Assembly (NCBI RefSeq): GCF_025244865.1
Contig: NZ_CP104272.1
Coordinates: 620,001 to 684,000, forward strand
Direction of reading: 5' to 3'
From: Arthrobacter sp. zg-Y1110
Lineage (GTDB): Bacteria > Actinomycetota > Actinomycetes > Actinomycetales > Micrococcaceae
Length of the DNA: 64,000 nt
Position 1 is the first letter of the stretch. Each line of letters opens with the position of its first letter. A program made the translations under genes and the position numbers. Shown piece after piece: positions 9,193 to 16,960 of this stretch. The notes beneath the pieces are model-generated. The model ran no database searches, was not told the origin of the DNA, and worked only from the letters and a program-made list of their open reading frames with translations.

Positions 9193-10403
9193 ACTGCGGC
9201 GGGGACCTCTGCCGGCGCAGCCTCCGCTGGCTCTGCCAGATCCACAGACACCGCTGCCGACGGCTGCACCGGACCGCCGACCCGGGTGAACAATCCCGTC
9301 TCCACGGTGAGGCCCGGGCCGAAGGCCATGGAGCAGATCCGTTCGTTGCCCCCGCTGAAGGGCTGTTCCAGGATGTACTTGAGCACGAACAGCACGGTGG
9401 CGCTGCTCATGTTGCCCACGGTGCGCAGGGTCTCCCGGGCCGGCACCAGCTGCTGTTCGCTCAGCTCGAGTTTCGCCTCGACTTTATCCAGGATGCTGCG
9501 GCCGCCGGGATGGATGGCCCAGTGCTCGATCTCCCGGTAGGGCCGGGAGCTGACCGATGCGTCGTGCGCCAGCAGGGGTTCCAGGGCACCGACAATGTGG
9601 TCGTCGATGATGTGCGGGACGTAGGTGCCCAGCACCATCTCGAAGCCTTCGTCGCCGATGTTCCAGGCCATGGCCTCCTCACCCACCGGGGTCAGGATGG
9701 TTTCGAAGTGGTCCAGCTGGATGGCCGGTCCCGAGTCCGGAAGGTCTTCGCGGGCGGTGATGATGGCCGCGGCGGCACCGTCGGCGAAGAGTGAGGACCC
9801 CATGATGGCGTCCGGGTCATTCGACGTGCGGACGTGCAGGGAGCACAGCTCCGCACTGACCACCAGCACCACGGAACCGGGATCCGCCTCGCAGAAGGAT
9901 TTGGCGGCGCGCATGGCCGGGAAGGCTCCGTAGCAGCCCATAAAGCCCAGGTGGTAGCGCTGCACGGACGGATTCAACCCCAGCGCCCGGGTCACCTTGT
10001 AATCCGGGCCGGGGTTGAAGAAGCCCGTGCAGGACACGGTGATCACATGGGTAATATCCGACGGGGCGATACCGGCACATGCGTCCAGTGCCTTGGATGC
10101 GGCCTCGATGAAGAGTTTCGTGGCTTCCACCGCGAAGATGTCATTCCTGGTCTTGGTGCTGGGCCGCAGCAGCAGGCCGCTGCGGGCATCGTAGAACTTC
10201 GGATTCTCCGAGGTGTCGGTGAGCGAAAGTTCAGCCAGTGCCGTACGGCGGGTGTCGATGGCCGCCGAATCGAAGCAGGTACGCACCAGCCGCTCACCCA
10301 GCCGGGTCAGGCCGGGCTGGGCTGCGAACGTGTCGCGGACTTCGGACTGCACCAGGACAGTGGGCGGGATCGCAGTTTCCAGGGACCTGAGGGTAACCGT
10401 CAT
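9189..10403 (-). CDS. Type III polyketide synthase (chalcone/stilbene synthase-like)
   Basis: A 404-residue thiolase-fold enzyme, the usual length. The catalytic triad is visible: Cys157 in LGFMGCYGAFPAMRAA, His298 in HWAIHPGGRSIL, and Asn331 in VGNMSSATVLFVL. Such homodimers extend a CoA starter with malonyl-CoA to pyrones, resorcinols or similar rings. It is the first gene of a three-gene operon with methyltransferase and flavin hydroxylase, so a decorated resorcinol or pyrone is expected. The C-terminal Ala/Pro-rich tail of about 25 residues is dispensable-looking. The starter unit cannot be read from sequence. Confidence 0.92.
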   Translation of the reverse strand: MTVTLRSLETAIPPTVLVQSEVRDTFAAQPGLTRLGERLVRTCFDSAAIDTRRTALAELSLTDTSENPKFYDARSGLLLRPSTKTRNDIFAVEATKLFIEAASKALDACAGIAPSDITHVITVSCTGFFNPGPDYKVTRALGLNPSVQRYHLGFMGCYGAFPAMRAAKSFCEADPGSVVLVVSAELCSLHVRTSNDPDAIMGSSLFADGAAAAIITAREDLPDSGPAIQLDHFETILTPVGEEAMAWNIGDEGFEMVLGTYVPHIIDDHIVGALEPLLAHDASVSSRPYREIEHWAIHPGGRSILDKVEAKLELSEQQLVPARETLRTVGNMSSATVLFVLKYILEQPFSGGNERICSMAFGPGLTVETGLFTRVGGPVQPSAAVSVDLAEPAEAAPAEVPAAV

Positions 10404-10498
10404 AGTCCATTGTTAAGGGATGGTGATGCTCTGCACAATGGTTGGGGTAACTGAACGATTCGGCCCGGCTACTGGTTTCGCGGCTTGAGGCGTTCAAG

Positions 10499-11278
10499 CT
10501 ACTGAGGGCGGACGGCGGATGCGACCTTGCCGCGTGGCCGCGCTGAGGCATACCACTGGCGGCAGAGCAGCACAATCAGCACCAGTTCGAGGATTCCACC
10601 GCCGTAGTACATCACCAGCGCCCCGTGTTCCGCAGCCGTAGCCGGGATACCGGGAGGCGGGTCGGCGTAGATGCCCTTGGCGAGGATATTGTGCGCAGCG
10701 ATGGAAAGCACCAGGACGGTTGCCCGCAGCCGATAACCGGCCCGGTGCGGGGAGGGATCCCGTCCCACTATGGAAGCCGTGAACAGGTAGCCCGCAGCCA
10801 GCAGGTGGAAGGTCACCAGCCAGTGCACCGGCATCGACTCCTGCATTGCCTGCAGCAGTCCGGTACGGAACATCAGGATCATGCCGCCGGTGTTCAGGAG
10901 TGCGGCAGTGACCGGGAAGGACAGGAACCGGGCGAACCTGCTGCGCAGCACCCGGGAGAGCCGGCGGGCCGGAAAAACATCGAGGGTGCGTAGTGCCAGG
11001 GTGAACGGCCGGGAGAGCACCAGCAGCAGCGGGGAGAGCATCCCGGCCAGGAGATGCGAAAAGCTCAGTACTGCGAAATCCCGATGCGCCAGTTCGGCCA
11101 AAGGGTTCAGGACCGTGACCAGCGCTGCGGCCACGCCCAGCGTGAAGAAAGCCGTCCGGTACCAGGGCCAGCGGCCGGAGCGCGGCGAACGCGCGCCCGC
11201 CCAGTAGGCAACCAGGGCAACTACGGCGGGAATGAAGAACAGCGACTCAACGGGAAAGTCGCTGCCGTGGTTATGCAT
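10499..11278 (-). CDS. Cytochrome c oxidase assembly protein, CtaG/caa3 family
   Basis: About seven hydrophobic helices and the conserved FSHLLAGMLSPLLLVLSRP and PVHWLVTFHLLAAGYLF segments identify the caa3_CtaG family. The family acts in copper delivery and assembly of terminal oxidases, although many actinobacterial copies are uncharacterised. I take the ATG at 11278 (MHNHGSDFPVES), which overlaps the TAA of the upstream DUF2243 gene; the longer frame to 11344 would run deep into that gene. Length is then 259 residues. The two membrane genes form one operon. Confidence 0.85.
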   Translation of the reverse strand: MHNHGSDFPVESLFFIPAVVALVAYWAGARSPRSGRWPWYRTAFFTLGVAAALVTVLNPLAELAHRDFAVLSFSHLLAGMLSPLLLVLSRPFTLALRTLDVFPARRLSRVLRSRFARFLSFPVTAALLNTGGMILMFRTGLLQAMQESMPVHWLVTFHLLAAGYLFTASIVGRDPSPHRAGYRLRATVLVLSIAAHNILAKGIYADPPPGIPATAAEHGALVMYYGGGILELVLIVLLCRQWYASARPRGKVASAVRPQ

Positions 11279-11759
11279 CGGCTGAGGCTGTCGATTCCCG
11301 CGGGACGGCAGCGCGGGTGCGGTAGGTAAGGAACGCGCCGACAAGGATCAACAGCACCGCGATGGCGTTCCAAACCGTGTCGTACACGAGCAGATCCACC
11401 TCGTAGCGAATCTGGTGAAGCCCCATGAGCTTGTGCTGCACCGTGCCGTCATAGAGCTGGAACACTCCGGCACCCAGCAGGACGCCGCCGGTCCACCGCT
11501 GCAGGAGGGTTTCATGCCACCTGCGCAGATCGGCGAACAGGAAGAGGCCGGCTACAACGGCGAACCAGCCGAAGGCATGGAACAGCCCGTCCGAAAAGAG
11601 TCCAACAGACGTAGTGGAGCGGTCGTAGAAATGATGCCACTGGAGGAGCTGGTGGAAGATCACTTCGTCGACGAAGGCAGCCAGTCCGATCCCGAAAAGC
11701 AAGCCGGAAACCAGGTTGCGCAGCCGCGGAGAGCGGCGCTCGCGGAGGGGAGAACTCAT
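11271..11759 (-). CDS. DUF2243 domain membrane protein
   Basis: A 162-residue protein with four transmembrane helices (from LVSGLLFGIGLAAFVDEVIFHQLLQWHHFYD to IAVLLILVGAFLTY). The segment FVDEVIFHQLLQWHHFYD with paired histidines, and the later HQIRYEVDLLVYD, are DUF2243 hallmarks. It is commonly found next to CtaG-like proteins, as here with an 8-nt overlap, suggesting a joint role in respiratory metal or haem handling. The start at 11759 (MSSPLRERR) begins just before the first helix; upstream in-frame sequence is Cys/Pro-rich shadow. Confidence 0.82.
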   Translation of the reverse strand: MSSPLRERRSPRLRNLVSGLLFGIGLAAFVDEVIFHQLLQWHHFYDRSTTSVGLFSDGLFHAFGWFAVVAGLFLFADLRRWHETLLQRWTGGVLLGAGVFQLYDGTVQHKLMGLHQIRYEVDLLVYDTVWNAIAVLLILVGAFLTYRTRAAVPRESTASADA

Positions 11760-11837
11760 GTTTCGAACATAACACCGGCACGGCACCGGCCGCAGGGGTG
11801 CGTGACATGCACGGCGTCTGCGGCAAGGATGGGAGCC

Positions 11838-12131
11838 ATGTGGATAGGGGCGCTCGAGCTGGACCTGTTGCTGGGGGACGTGCATTCGCTCAAGGGGAAA
11901 CGGTCGGTCGTCCGGCCCATCCTTGCCGAACTGCGGCGCAAATTCGATGTGTCCGCCGCAGAGGTCGGCTCCCTGGACCTGCACCGCCGGTCAGGGATAG
12001 GCGTGGGCATTGTTGCGGCGGACCGTGCCCACGTGGTGGACGTGCTGGATGCCGCGGAACGGCTGGTGGCGGGCCGGCCGGAAGTGGAGTTGCTGAGCGC
12101 CCGGCGTCAATTGTTCACCGAGCAGGACTAG
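11838..12131 (+). CDS. DUF503 (YlxP-like) family protein
   Basis: A 97-residue protein from the ATG at 11838, with AAGGA 8 nt upstream. It begins MWIGALELDLLLGDVHSLKGKR, the DUF503 signature (ELxLLLGDVHSLKxKR), followed by a ferredoxin-like alpha/beta fold ending ARRQLF. The family is often encoded near ribosome maturation factors but its function is not established. Here it precedes tex by about 54 nt on the same strand and may be co-transcribed with it. Confidence 0.85.
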   Translation: MWIGALELDLLLGDVHSLKGKRSVVRPILAELRRKFDVSAAEVGSLDLHRRSGIGVGIVAADRAHVVDVLDAAERLVAGRPEVELLSARRQLFTEQD

Positions 12132-12185
12132 TCGCCGCGCTCCGCATCCGCCCATCCGCCGGATAAATGGGGAACAATTGGCCGG

Positions 12186-14639
12186 GTGAGTCTTAGCACC
12201 GTAGAACCAGTCAATGTTTCCGGGTCCACCGACGAGCAGGTGATTGCCCAACTGGCCGCCGAGCTGGGGGTAGCGCCCTGGCAGGTCCGGGCGGCCGTTG
12301 GCCTGCTCGACGGCGGCGCCACGGTTCCGTTCATCGCCCGGTACCGCAAGGAGGCCACCGGCACGCTGGATGATGCCCAGCTGCGGGACCTGGACGAGCG
12401 GCTGCGGTACCTGCGCGAACTGCAGGACCGGCGTCGGGCCATCCTCGAGGCCATCGCTGCCCAGGGAAAGCTGACGGACGAACTGCGGGACGCCGTCGTC
12501 GGCGCCGAAACCAAGTCCCGACTGGAAGATATCTACCTGCCCTACCGCAGCAAGCGGCGGACCAAGGCACAGATAGCCCGGGAAGCGGGACTGGAACCGC
12601 TGGCGGATGCGCTGCTGGCCGATCCCCGGCGTTCCCCGGACGCTGAAGCCGCGCGGTACGTGCGCGAGGGAATCCCGGATGCAGCCGAGGCGCTCGCCGG
12701 GGCGCGCGCCATCCTGATCGAACGGGCCTCACAGGACGCGGACCTGTTGACCGAACAACGCGAGAAGCTCTGGCGCCAGGGCCGGATGCGCTCGCAGGTG
12801 CGTCCCGGCAAGGAAGCCGAGGGGCGTAAATTCACCGACTACTACGACTTTTCCCAGTCGCCCTCCGGTATGCCGTCACACCGCGTCCTCGCCCTGTTCC
12901 GCGGCGAAAAGGAAGGCATGCTGGAACTGGCCCTGACGGAGGGGGATCCGGCCGATGCCGATGCCCTGGCTGCGGCCCGCGCCCGATACGAACGCTCCGT
13001 GGCGGCCCGTCTGGGGGTGGCGGACCGCGGGCGTCCCGCTGACCCATGGCTGATGACCACCGTGCAGCTGGCCTGGCGCCGGATCCTGGCCAAGCTCGCG
13101 GTGGATCTGCGTGTGCGCCTCTTTACGGACGCGGAAACCGAGGCGGTGCGGGTATTTGCGGCCAACCTGCGGGATGTGCTGCTGGCCGCACCAGCTGGGA
13201 ACCGGACCACGCTGGGGCTCGATCCCGGGCTGCGTACCGGCGTGAAGGTTGCCGTGGTGGACGGCACCGGCAAGGTGGTTGCCACCGATACGGTCTATCC
13301 CCATGCGCCGGTGCGCCGCTGGGATGACGCCCTGGCCACGCTGGCCGGTCTGGTGAAGCAGCACGGGGTGGAACTGATTGCTATCGGCAACGGCACCGCT
13401 TCCAGGGAAACGGATAAGCTCGCAGCCGAATTGATCCGGCAGGTGCCCGGCGGGTCCGTGCGCAAGCTGGTGGTTTCCGAGGCGGGTGCGTCGGTGTACT
13501 CAGCGTCCGCCCTTGCCTCGGCCGAGCTGCCCGGGATGGATGTGTCCCTGCGCGGCGCCGTCTCGATTGCCCGGCGGCTGCAGGATCCGTTGGCGGAACT
13601 GGTGAAGATCGATCCGAAGTCCATCGGGGTGGGCCAGTACCAGCACGACGTGACTCCGGCGAAGCTGGAGCGTTCCCTGGATGCGGTGATTGAGGACTGC
13701 GTGAATGCCGTGGGGGTGGATGTGAACACGGCGTCCCCGTCGCTGCTGGCCCGGGTGGCCGGCGTCGGTCCGCTGCTCAGCGAAAACATCGTGGCTTACC
13801 GCAATGCGAACGGTCCGTTTGCCCGCCGGCAGGACCTGATGAAGGTGCCTCGGCTCGGGGCGAAGGCCTTTGAACAGTGTGCCGGGTTCCTGCGTGTCAG
13901 CGGCGGAAAGGAGCCGCTGGACGGGACCAGCGTCCACCCGGAGTCCTACCCGATTGCGCGGAAGGTCCTTGCCGCGGCCGGGGCGACCATGAGTGCGTCG
14001 GGAGCGGCCCTGGAGGGCGTGGACCCGGCAGCGTTCGTGGATGACCAGGTAGGCCTTCCGACCGTCCTGGACATCATCGCCGAGCTGCGGAAGCCGGGGC
14101 GGGACCCGCGGCCCGCTTTCGAAACAGCCAGCTTTTCGGAGGGAATCGAGAAGATTTCGGACTTGCGTCCGGGAATGATCCTCGACGGCGTGGTCACCAA
14201 CGTGGCTGCCTTCGGAGCCTTTGTGGACGTGGGAGTCCACCAGGACGGGCTGGTCCATATTTCCGCGATGTCGCACACCTTCATTTCGGATCCACGCGAG
14301 GTGGTCCGGTCCGGACAGGTGGTGAAGGTCAAGGTGATGGAGGCAGACCCGGAACGGAAACGGATTTCGCTGACGCTGCGGCTTGACGACGACGCCGCGG
14401 AGCCGGGCGGGCGGTCCGGACGCCCCGCGCAGGGAAGCCGCAAAGCCGAGAGAACCAAGTCGGGCAGCCCCACGGCAGGCAGCACCAAGCCAGGCAATAC
14501 GCAGTCAGGCGCCGCCAAGTCCAAGGCCGAGAAACCCGGCACAGCGAAGGCCGGCATCCCGAAGGCCAACGCCCCGAAGGCCAGCGCACCCACCGGGGCC
14601 ATGGCGGATGCGCTGCGGGCGGCCGGGCTGCTGAAATAG
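12186..14639 (+). CDS. tex: Tex family RNA-binding transcription accessory protein
   Basis: An 817-residue protein with the full Tex order: N-terminal helical Tex domain (PFIARYRKEATGTLDD is the signature), YqgF/RNase H-like domain starting at TLGLDPGLRTGVKVAVVD (about residues 338-355), helix-hairpin-helix repeats (ASPSLLARVAGVGPLLSENIV), and a C-terminal S1 domain (GMILDGVVTNVAAFGAFVDVGVHQDGLVH). A Lys/Ala/Pro-rich tail of about 75 residues is typical of actinobacterial copies and looks disordered. The protein binds nucleic acids and is linked to transcription and stress or toxin gene expression. GTG start at 12186. Confidence 0.95.
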   Translation: MSLSTVEPVNVSGSTDEQVIAQLAAELGVAPWQVRAAVGLLDGGATVPFIARYRKEATGTLDDAQLRDLDERLRYLRELQDRRRAILEAIAAQGKLTDELRDAVVGAETKSRLEDIYLPYRSKRRTKAQIAREAGLEPLADALLADPRRSPDAEAARYVREGIPDAAEALAGARAILIERASQDADLLTEQREKLWRQGRMRSQVRPGKEAEGRKFTDYYDFSQSPSGMPSHRVLALFRGEKEGMLELALTEGDPADADALAAARARYERSVAARLGVADRGRPADPWLMTTVQLAWRRILAKLAVDLRVRLFTDAETEAVRVFAANLRDVLLAAPAGNRTTLGLDPGLRTGVKVAVVDGTGKVVATDTVYPHAPVRRWDDALATLAGLVKQHGVELIAIGNGTASRETDKLAAELIRQVPGGSVRKLVVSEAGASVYSASALASAELPGMDVSLRGAVSIARRLQDPLAELVKIDPKSIGVGQYQHDVTPAKLERSLDAVIEDCVNAVGVDVNTASPSLLARVAGVGPLLSENIVAYRNANGPFARRQDLMKVPRLGAKAFEQCAGFLRVSGGKEPLDGTSVHPESYPIARKVLAAAGATMSASGAALEGVDPAAFVDDQVGLPTVLDIIAELRKPGRDPRPAFETASFSEGIEKISDLRPGMILDGVVTNVAAFGAFVDVGVHQDGLVHISAMSHTFISDPREVVRSGQVVKVKVMEADPERKRISLTLRLDDDAAEPGGRSGRPAQGSRKAERTKSGSPTAGSTKPGNTQSGAAKSKAEKPGTAKAGIPKANAPKASAPTGAMADALRAAGLLK

Positions 14640-14667
14640 CCCGACCGTCGCCTCTTGCCCCCGCTGG

Positions 14668-14886
14668 TTACTCGGCGGGGCCTTCGGCCTCGGCTGCTTC
14701 GTCCGCCTTGTCCTGTGCGGCAGGGACCGCGCCGGCGGGTGAGGTCCCCTGATCGTCGCGGATGTTGCCGGCGGAATGCGAGGCGCGGCCCGGTCTCCGG
14801 GGTTCGCCGGTGGGGCCGGGCTGCGGGGCGCTGGGACCGAGCGGATCCTCGGCGTCGTTTGCGGGGCCGGTGGGTTCAGTAGTCAC
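14668..14886 (-). CDS. Small acidic disordered protein, hypothetical
   Basis: A 72-residue frame from a GTG at 14886 with GAGAGGA just upstream. It is rich in Pro, Gly, Ala, Glu and Asp with no hydrophobic core (ends DKADEAAEAEGPAE), so it is predicted to be disordered. It lies 14 nt after the HAD hydrolase stop on the same strand and may be its operon partner. A GC-rich imperfect hairpin covers the stop codon. No family recognised; the reading depends on the good RBS and composition. Confidence 0.45.
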   Translation of the reverse strand: MTTEPTGPANDAEDPLGPSAPQPGPTGEPRRPGRASHSAGNIRDDQGTSPAGAVPAAQDKADEAAEAEGPAE

Positions 14887-14899
14887 AGTGTCCTCTCGG

Positions 14900-15592
14900 T
14901 TAGCCCTGGGCGAGGAGTTCGCCCAGCAGGCTGGTGTCCAGGGCGGCAAGAAGTGCCCGCGGGTTTTCGTAGACTTCCAGGGCGCCTGCCTCGCGCAGTT
15001 CGGCTTCGCTCGTGCCGCCGCAGGTCAGGCCGATGGTGGGAATAGAGAGCTCCCCGGCTGCCTTGACGTCCCACACTGAATCGCCCACGAATACGGTGTT
15101 CGGGGCTTCCAGACCACCGGCCTCGAGGGCAGCTTCGAGGATGTCCGGTGAGGGTTTGCTGGCTTCGGCGTCTGCGGAGCTGGTGGCATCGGTGATCGCG
15201 GAGTCGGCGTCGATAACGGTGCGCAGGTACTCGAGTTCGGCTCCGGAAGCGGAGGATGCCAGGACCACGGTGAGGTCTTTCTTCGAGCAGGCCTTCAGGA
15301 GTTCACTGGCGCCGTCAAAAGAACGCAGCGACGGCCACCAGGTGGAGAAGATGGCACCGTGCGTGGCATCGAGCTGCTCATCCTCATCCTTGTTTCGGTC
15401 TTCGCCCAGCAGGTGTTCCACGAGCTTGTCGCCGCCCATGCCGATGGCGCGGTGGATGGCGGACATCGGAACGTCATGTTCCATCCGGCGGAAGGCCTGC
15501 CACCACGCAACGGCGTGGAGGTAGTTGGAATCCACCAGGGTTCCGTCTACGTCGAAAAGAACTCCGCGCTTGCCGTTGTCCGAATTACTCAT
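14900..15592 (-). CDS. HAD-superfamily phosphatase (phosphoglycolate phosphatase/beta-PGM-like)
   Basis: A 230-residue HAD hydrolase with motif I LFDVDGTLVDSN (nucleophile D in DVDGT), a helical cap domain, motif II VVLASSASG, and motifs III/IV in KPSPDILEAAL and VFVGDSVWDVKAAG. It removes phosphate from small metabolites in the cytoplasm; substrate not readable. The start at 15592 (MSNSDNGKRG) overlaps the vsr stop by 4 nt, so it is translationally coupled to the repair endonuclease, an unexpected partner. Confidence 0.9.
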   Translation of the reverse strand: MSNSDNGKRGVLFDVDGTLVDSNYLHAVAWWQAFRRMEHDVPMSAIHRAIGMGGDKLVEHLLGEDRNKDEDEQLDATHGAIFSTWWPSLRSFDGASELLKACSKKDLTVVLASSASGAELEYLRTVIDADSAITDATSSADAEASKPSPDILEAALEAGGLEAPNTVFVGDSVWDVKAAGELSIPTIGLTCGGTSEAELREAGALEVYENPRALLAALDTSLLGELLAQG

Positions 15593-16146
15593 GGTGTGTG
15601 CCTCAGTTTTCCTTGGAGCCTGTCTGGTTCTGGTTCGAAGTCTAGTGGCCGTGCCGACGACGACGCCGCCGCCGTCGTCGACCCGTTGGCTCCGTTGGCT
15701 GCCGTCGTCGCGCGAACCTGTCCGGGCGGGCCCAGGAAGGTACGCAGTCGTTCTTCGAGGATGCTGCGGTCCCGAAGTTCGCATTCCCAGACCACCAGGA
15801 CGTCCCAACCTCCGGCCGCAAGCCGTTCCTGGGCCGCCGCATCCCGCTCGACGGTGCGTTTGCGTTTCGCGGCCCAGAACTCGCTATTGGTCTTTGGAGC
15901 GTGCTGTCCGGCCCGGCAGGAGTGGAAGTGCCAGAAGCAACCGTTGACGAAGAGGACTTTCCTGCGCCCGGCGAAAACCAGGTCAGGTTTGCCCGGAAGG
16001 CTGGTCTTACCGAAGGATCCGTGCAACCGGAACCGGTAACCCGCGGCGTGGAGGATTCCGCGGATCAGGAGTTCAGGCTTGGTGTTCTTGCCCCGGATGC
16101 GCGACATGTTGCGGCTGCGCTGCTCCGGACTGACGGTATCGGCCAT
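15589..16146 (-). CDS. vsr: Very short patch repair endonuclease (Vsr)
   Basis: A 185-residue Vsr-family nuclease: SRNMSRIRGKNTKPELLIR at the N-terminus, the metal-binding GKPDLVF (catalytic Asp) and the FVNGCFWHFHSC segment. Compared with E. coli Vsr, the first histidine (FTHGCFWH) is asparagine here while the second is kept; other homologues also vary at this place. It nicks 5' of T in T:G mismatches created by deamination of methylcytosine. No cytosine methylase is encoded in the window. The C-terminal 30 residues are low complexity. Confidence 0.92.
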   Translation of the reverse strand: MADTVSPEQRSRNMSRIRGKNTKPELLIRGILHAAGYRFRLHGSFGKTSLPGKPDLVFAGRRKVLFVNGCFWHFHSCRAGQHAPKTNSEFWAAKRKRTVERDAAAQERLAAGGWDVLVVWECELRDRSILEERLRTFLGPPGQVRATTAANGANGSTTAAASSSARPLDFEPEPDRLQGKLRHTP

Positions 16147-16273
16147 GGGTCCAGTCTAGGAACAGATCACAATTGCATTTCGCACTACTCGATTCTTGCG
16201 GCGGGGGATCCGCAAACTCATAAGGTGACTTAGCATTGAAGGCACTGATAGACCCCTTACAAGGAGGTAAGCG

Positions 16274-16510
16274 ATGTCGGGCTACTTCAAGCTGGTGGAC
16301 GCCCACGAGGGAAGTTTCCGCATTAAGCTCATTGCCGGCGACGGAACGCTGATGGCAGTGTCCACGACTTTTGAAACCAAGCAGGAAGCAGCGGCTGGGA
16401 TCGCGCAGCTGCGGGAGATTGCGGGAACAGGTCCTGTAGTCGACCAGAGCCGGGATTCGGATGTGCTGGGCGAAGCCAAGAAGTCGGCCCCTAAGGCAGC
16501 AGCCAGCTGA
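16274..16510 (+). CDS. DUF1508 (YegP-like) small protein
   Basis: A 78-residue protein with one DUF1508 unit: GYFKLVDAHEGSFRIKLIAGDGTLM..STTFETKQEAAAGIAQLR. Many relatives carry two copies; this has one plus a short charged/Ala tail. The function of the family is unknown; YegP-type proteins are small cytoplasmic beta-rich folds. A near-perfect Shine-Dalgarno (AAGGAGG, about 16261-16267) predicts high expression. It is followed by a hairpin terminator. Confidence 0.85.
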   Translation: MSGYFKLVDAHEGSFRIKLIAGDGTLMAVSTTFETKQEAAAGIAQLREIAGTGPVVDQSRDSDVLGEAKKSAPKAAAS

Positions 16511-16527
16511 CGACGACGAACAAACAA

Positions 16528-16568
16528 AACAGGCCTTCGGCTCCCTAACCGGGAACCGGAGGTCTGTT
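16528..16568. terminator. Hairpin terminator between convergent small genes
   Basis: An 18-position stem pairs 16528-16545 (AACAGGCCTTCGGCTCCC) with 16551-16568, with 15 Watson-Crick pairs, two G-U wobbles and one mismatch around a 5-nt loop. No U-run follows, as is common in actinobacteria. It can serve the DUF1508 gene and the convergent 47-codon gene. Confidence 0.65.
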
Positions 16569-16638
16569 CCGTTGTCGCAACGCTTCCTCACCGCCGGGCG
16601 CAGACCGCAGGCTCCAGGCCCGGGCCGAAAAACCCCAC

Positions 16639-16782
16639 TCAGGCCTGGTCTTCGCCACCTTCGGCCGGCTCCTGAGTGTGCTCGCGCTGCTCGTTTTCCT
16701 GCTCGTTGGTCTCACCTTCGGACGGCTCCTGCGAATGCGTCCGGTTGGAGTCTTTTTCCTCGTTGGCGCTCTGTTCGCTCAT
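16639..16782 (-). CDS. 47-residue acidic micro-protein
   Basis: An ATG at 16782 with GGAG upstream (CGGAGAAACCGC) opens a 47-residue frame that starts MSEQSANEEKDSNRTHSQEP and ends EPAEGGEDQA. It is almost entirely hydrophilic (Glu, Gln, Asn, Ser) and holds an imperfect duplicated unit, SQEPSEGE and TQEPAEGG. It should be disordered and cytoplasmic. The skewed composition with no hydrophobic residues, against a GC-rich background, argues for real coding. No family recognised. Confidence 0.5.
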   Translation of the reverse strand: MSEQSANEEKDSNRTHSQEPSEGETNEQENEQREHTQEPAEGGEDQA

Positions 16783-16960
16783 GCGGTTTCTCCGATTCGT
16801 TTCCAGCCGACACCGGCATCCGCCGGCTCTAGCGGCCCTACCTCCAGTCTAGAAACCTCTGCCCGAGTCTAGAAGCCCTTAGGGACACACACGGGCTCGA
16901 GGAGCGGCTGCGGACACGCCTGCACCAAGCTGCTGGCCAGTACCCGTCGTCGCCGGTAGC

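Noticed and set aside
14656..14681. GC-rich hairpin at the end of tex as terminator
   Set aside because: Pairing is imperfect, and the stem covers the stop of the small minus-strand gene; any GC-rich stretch here can form something similar.
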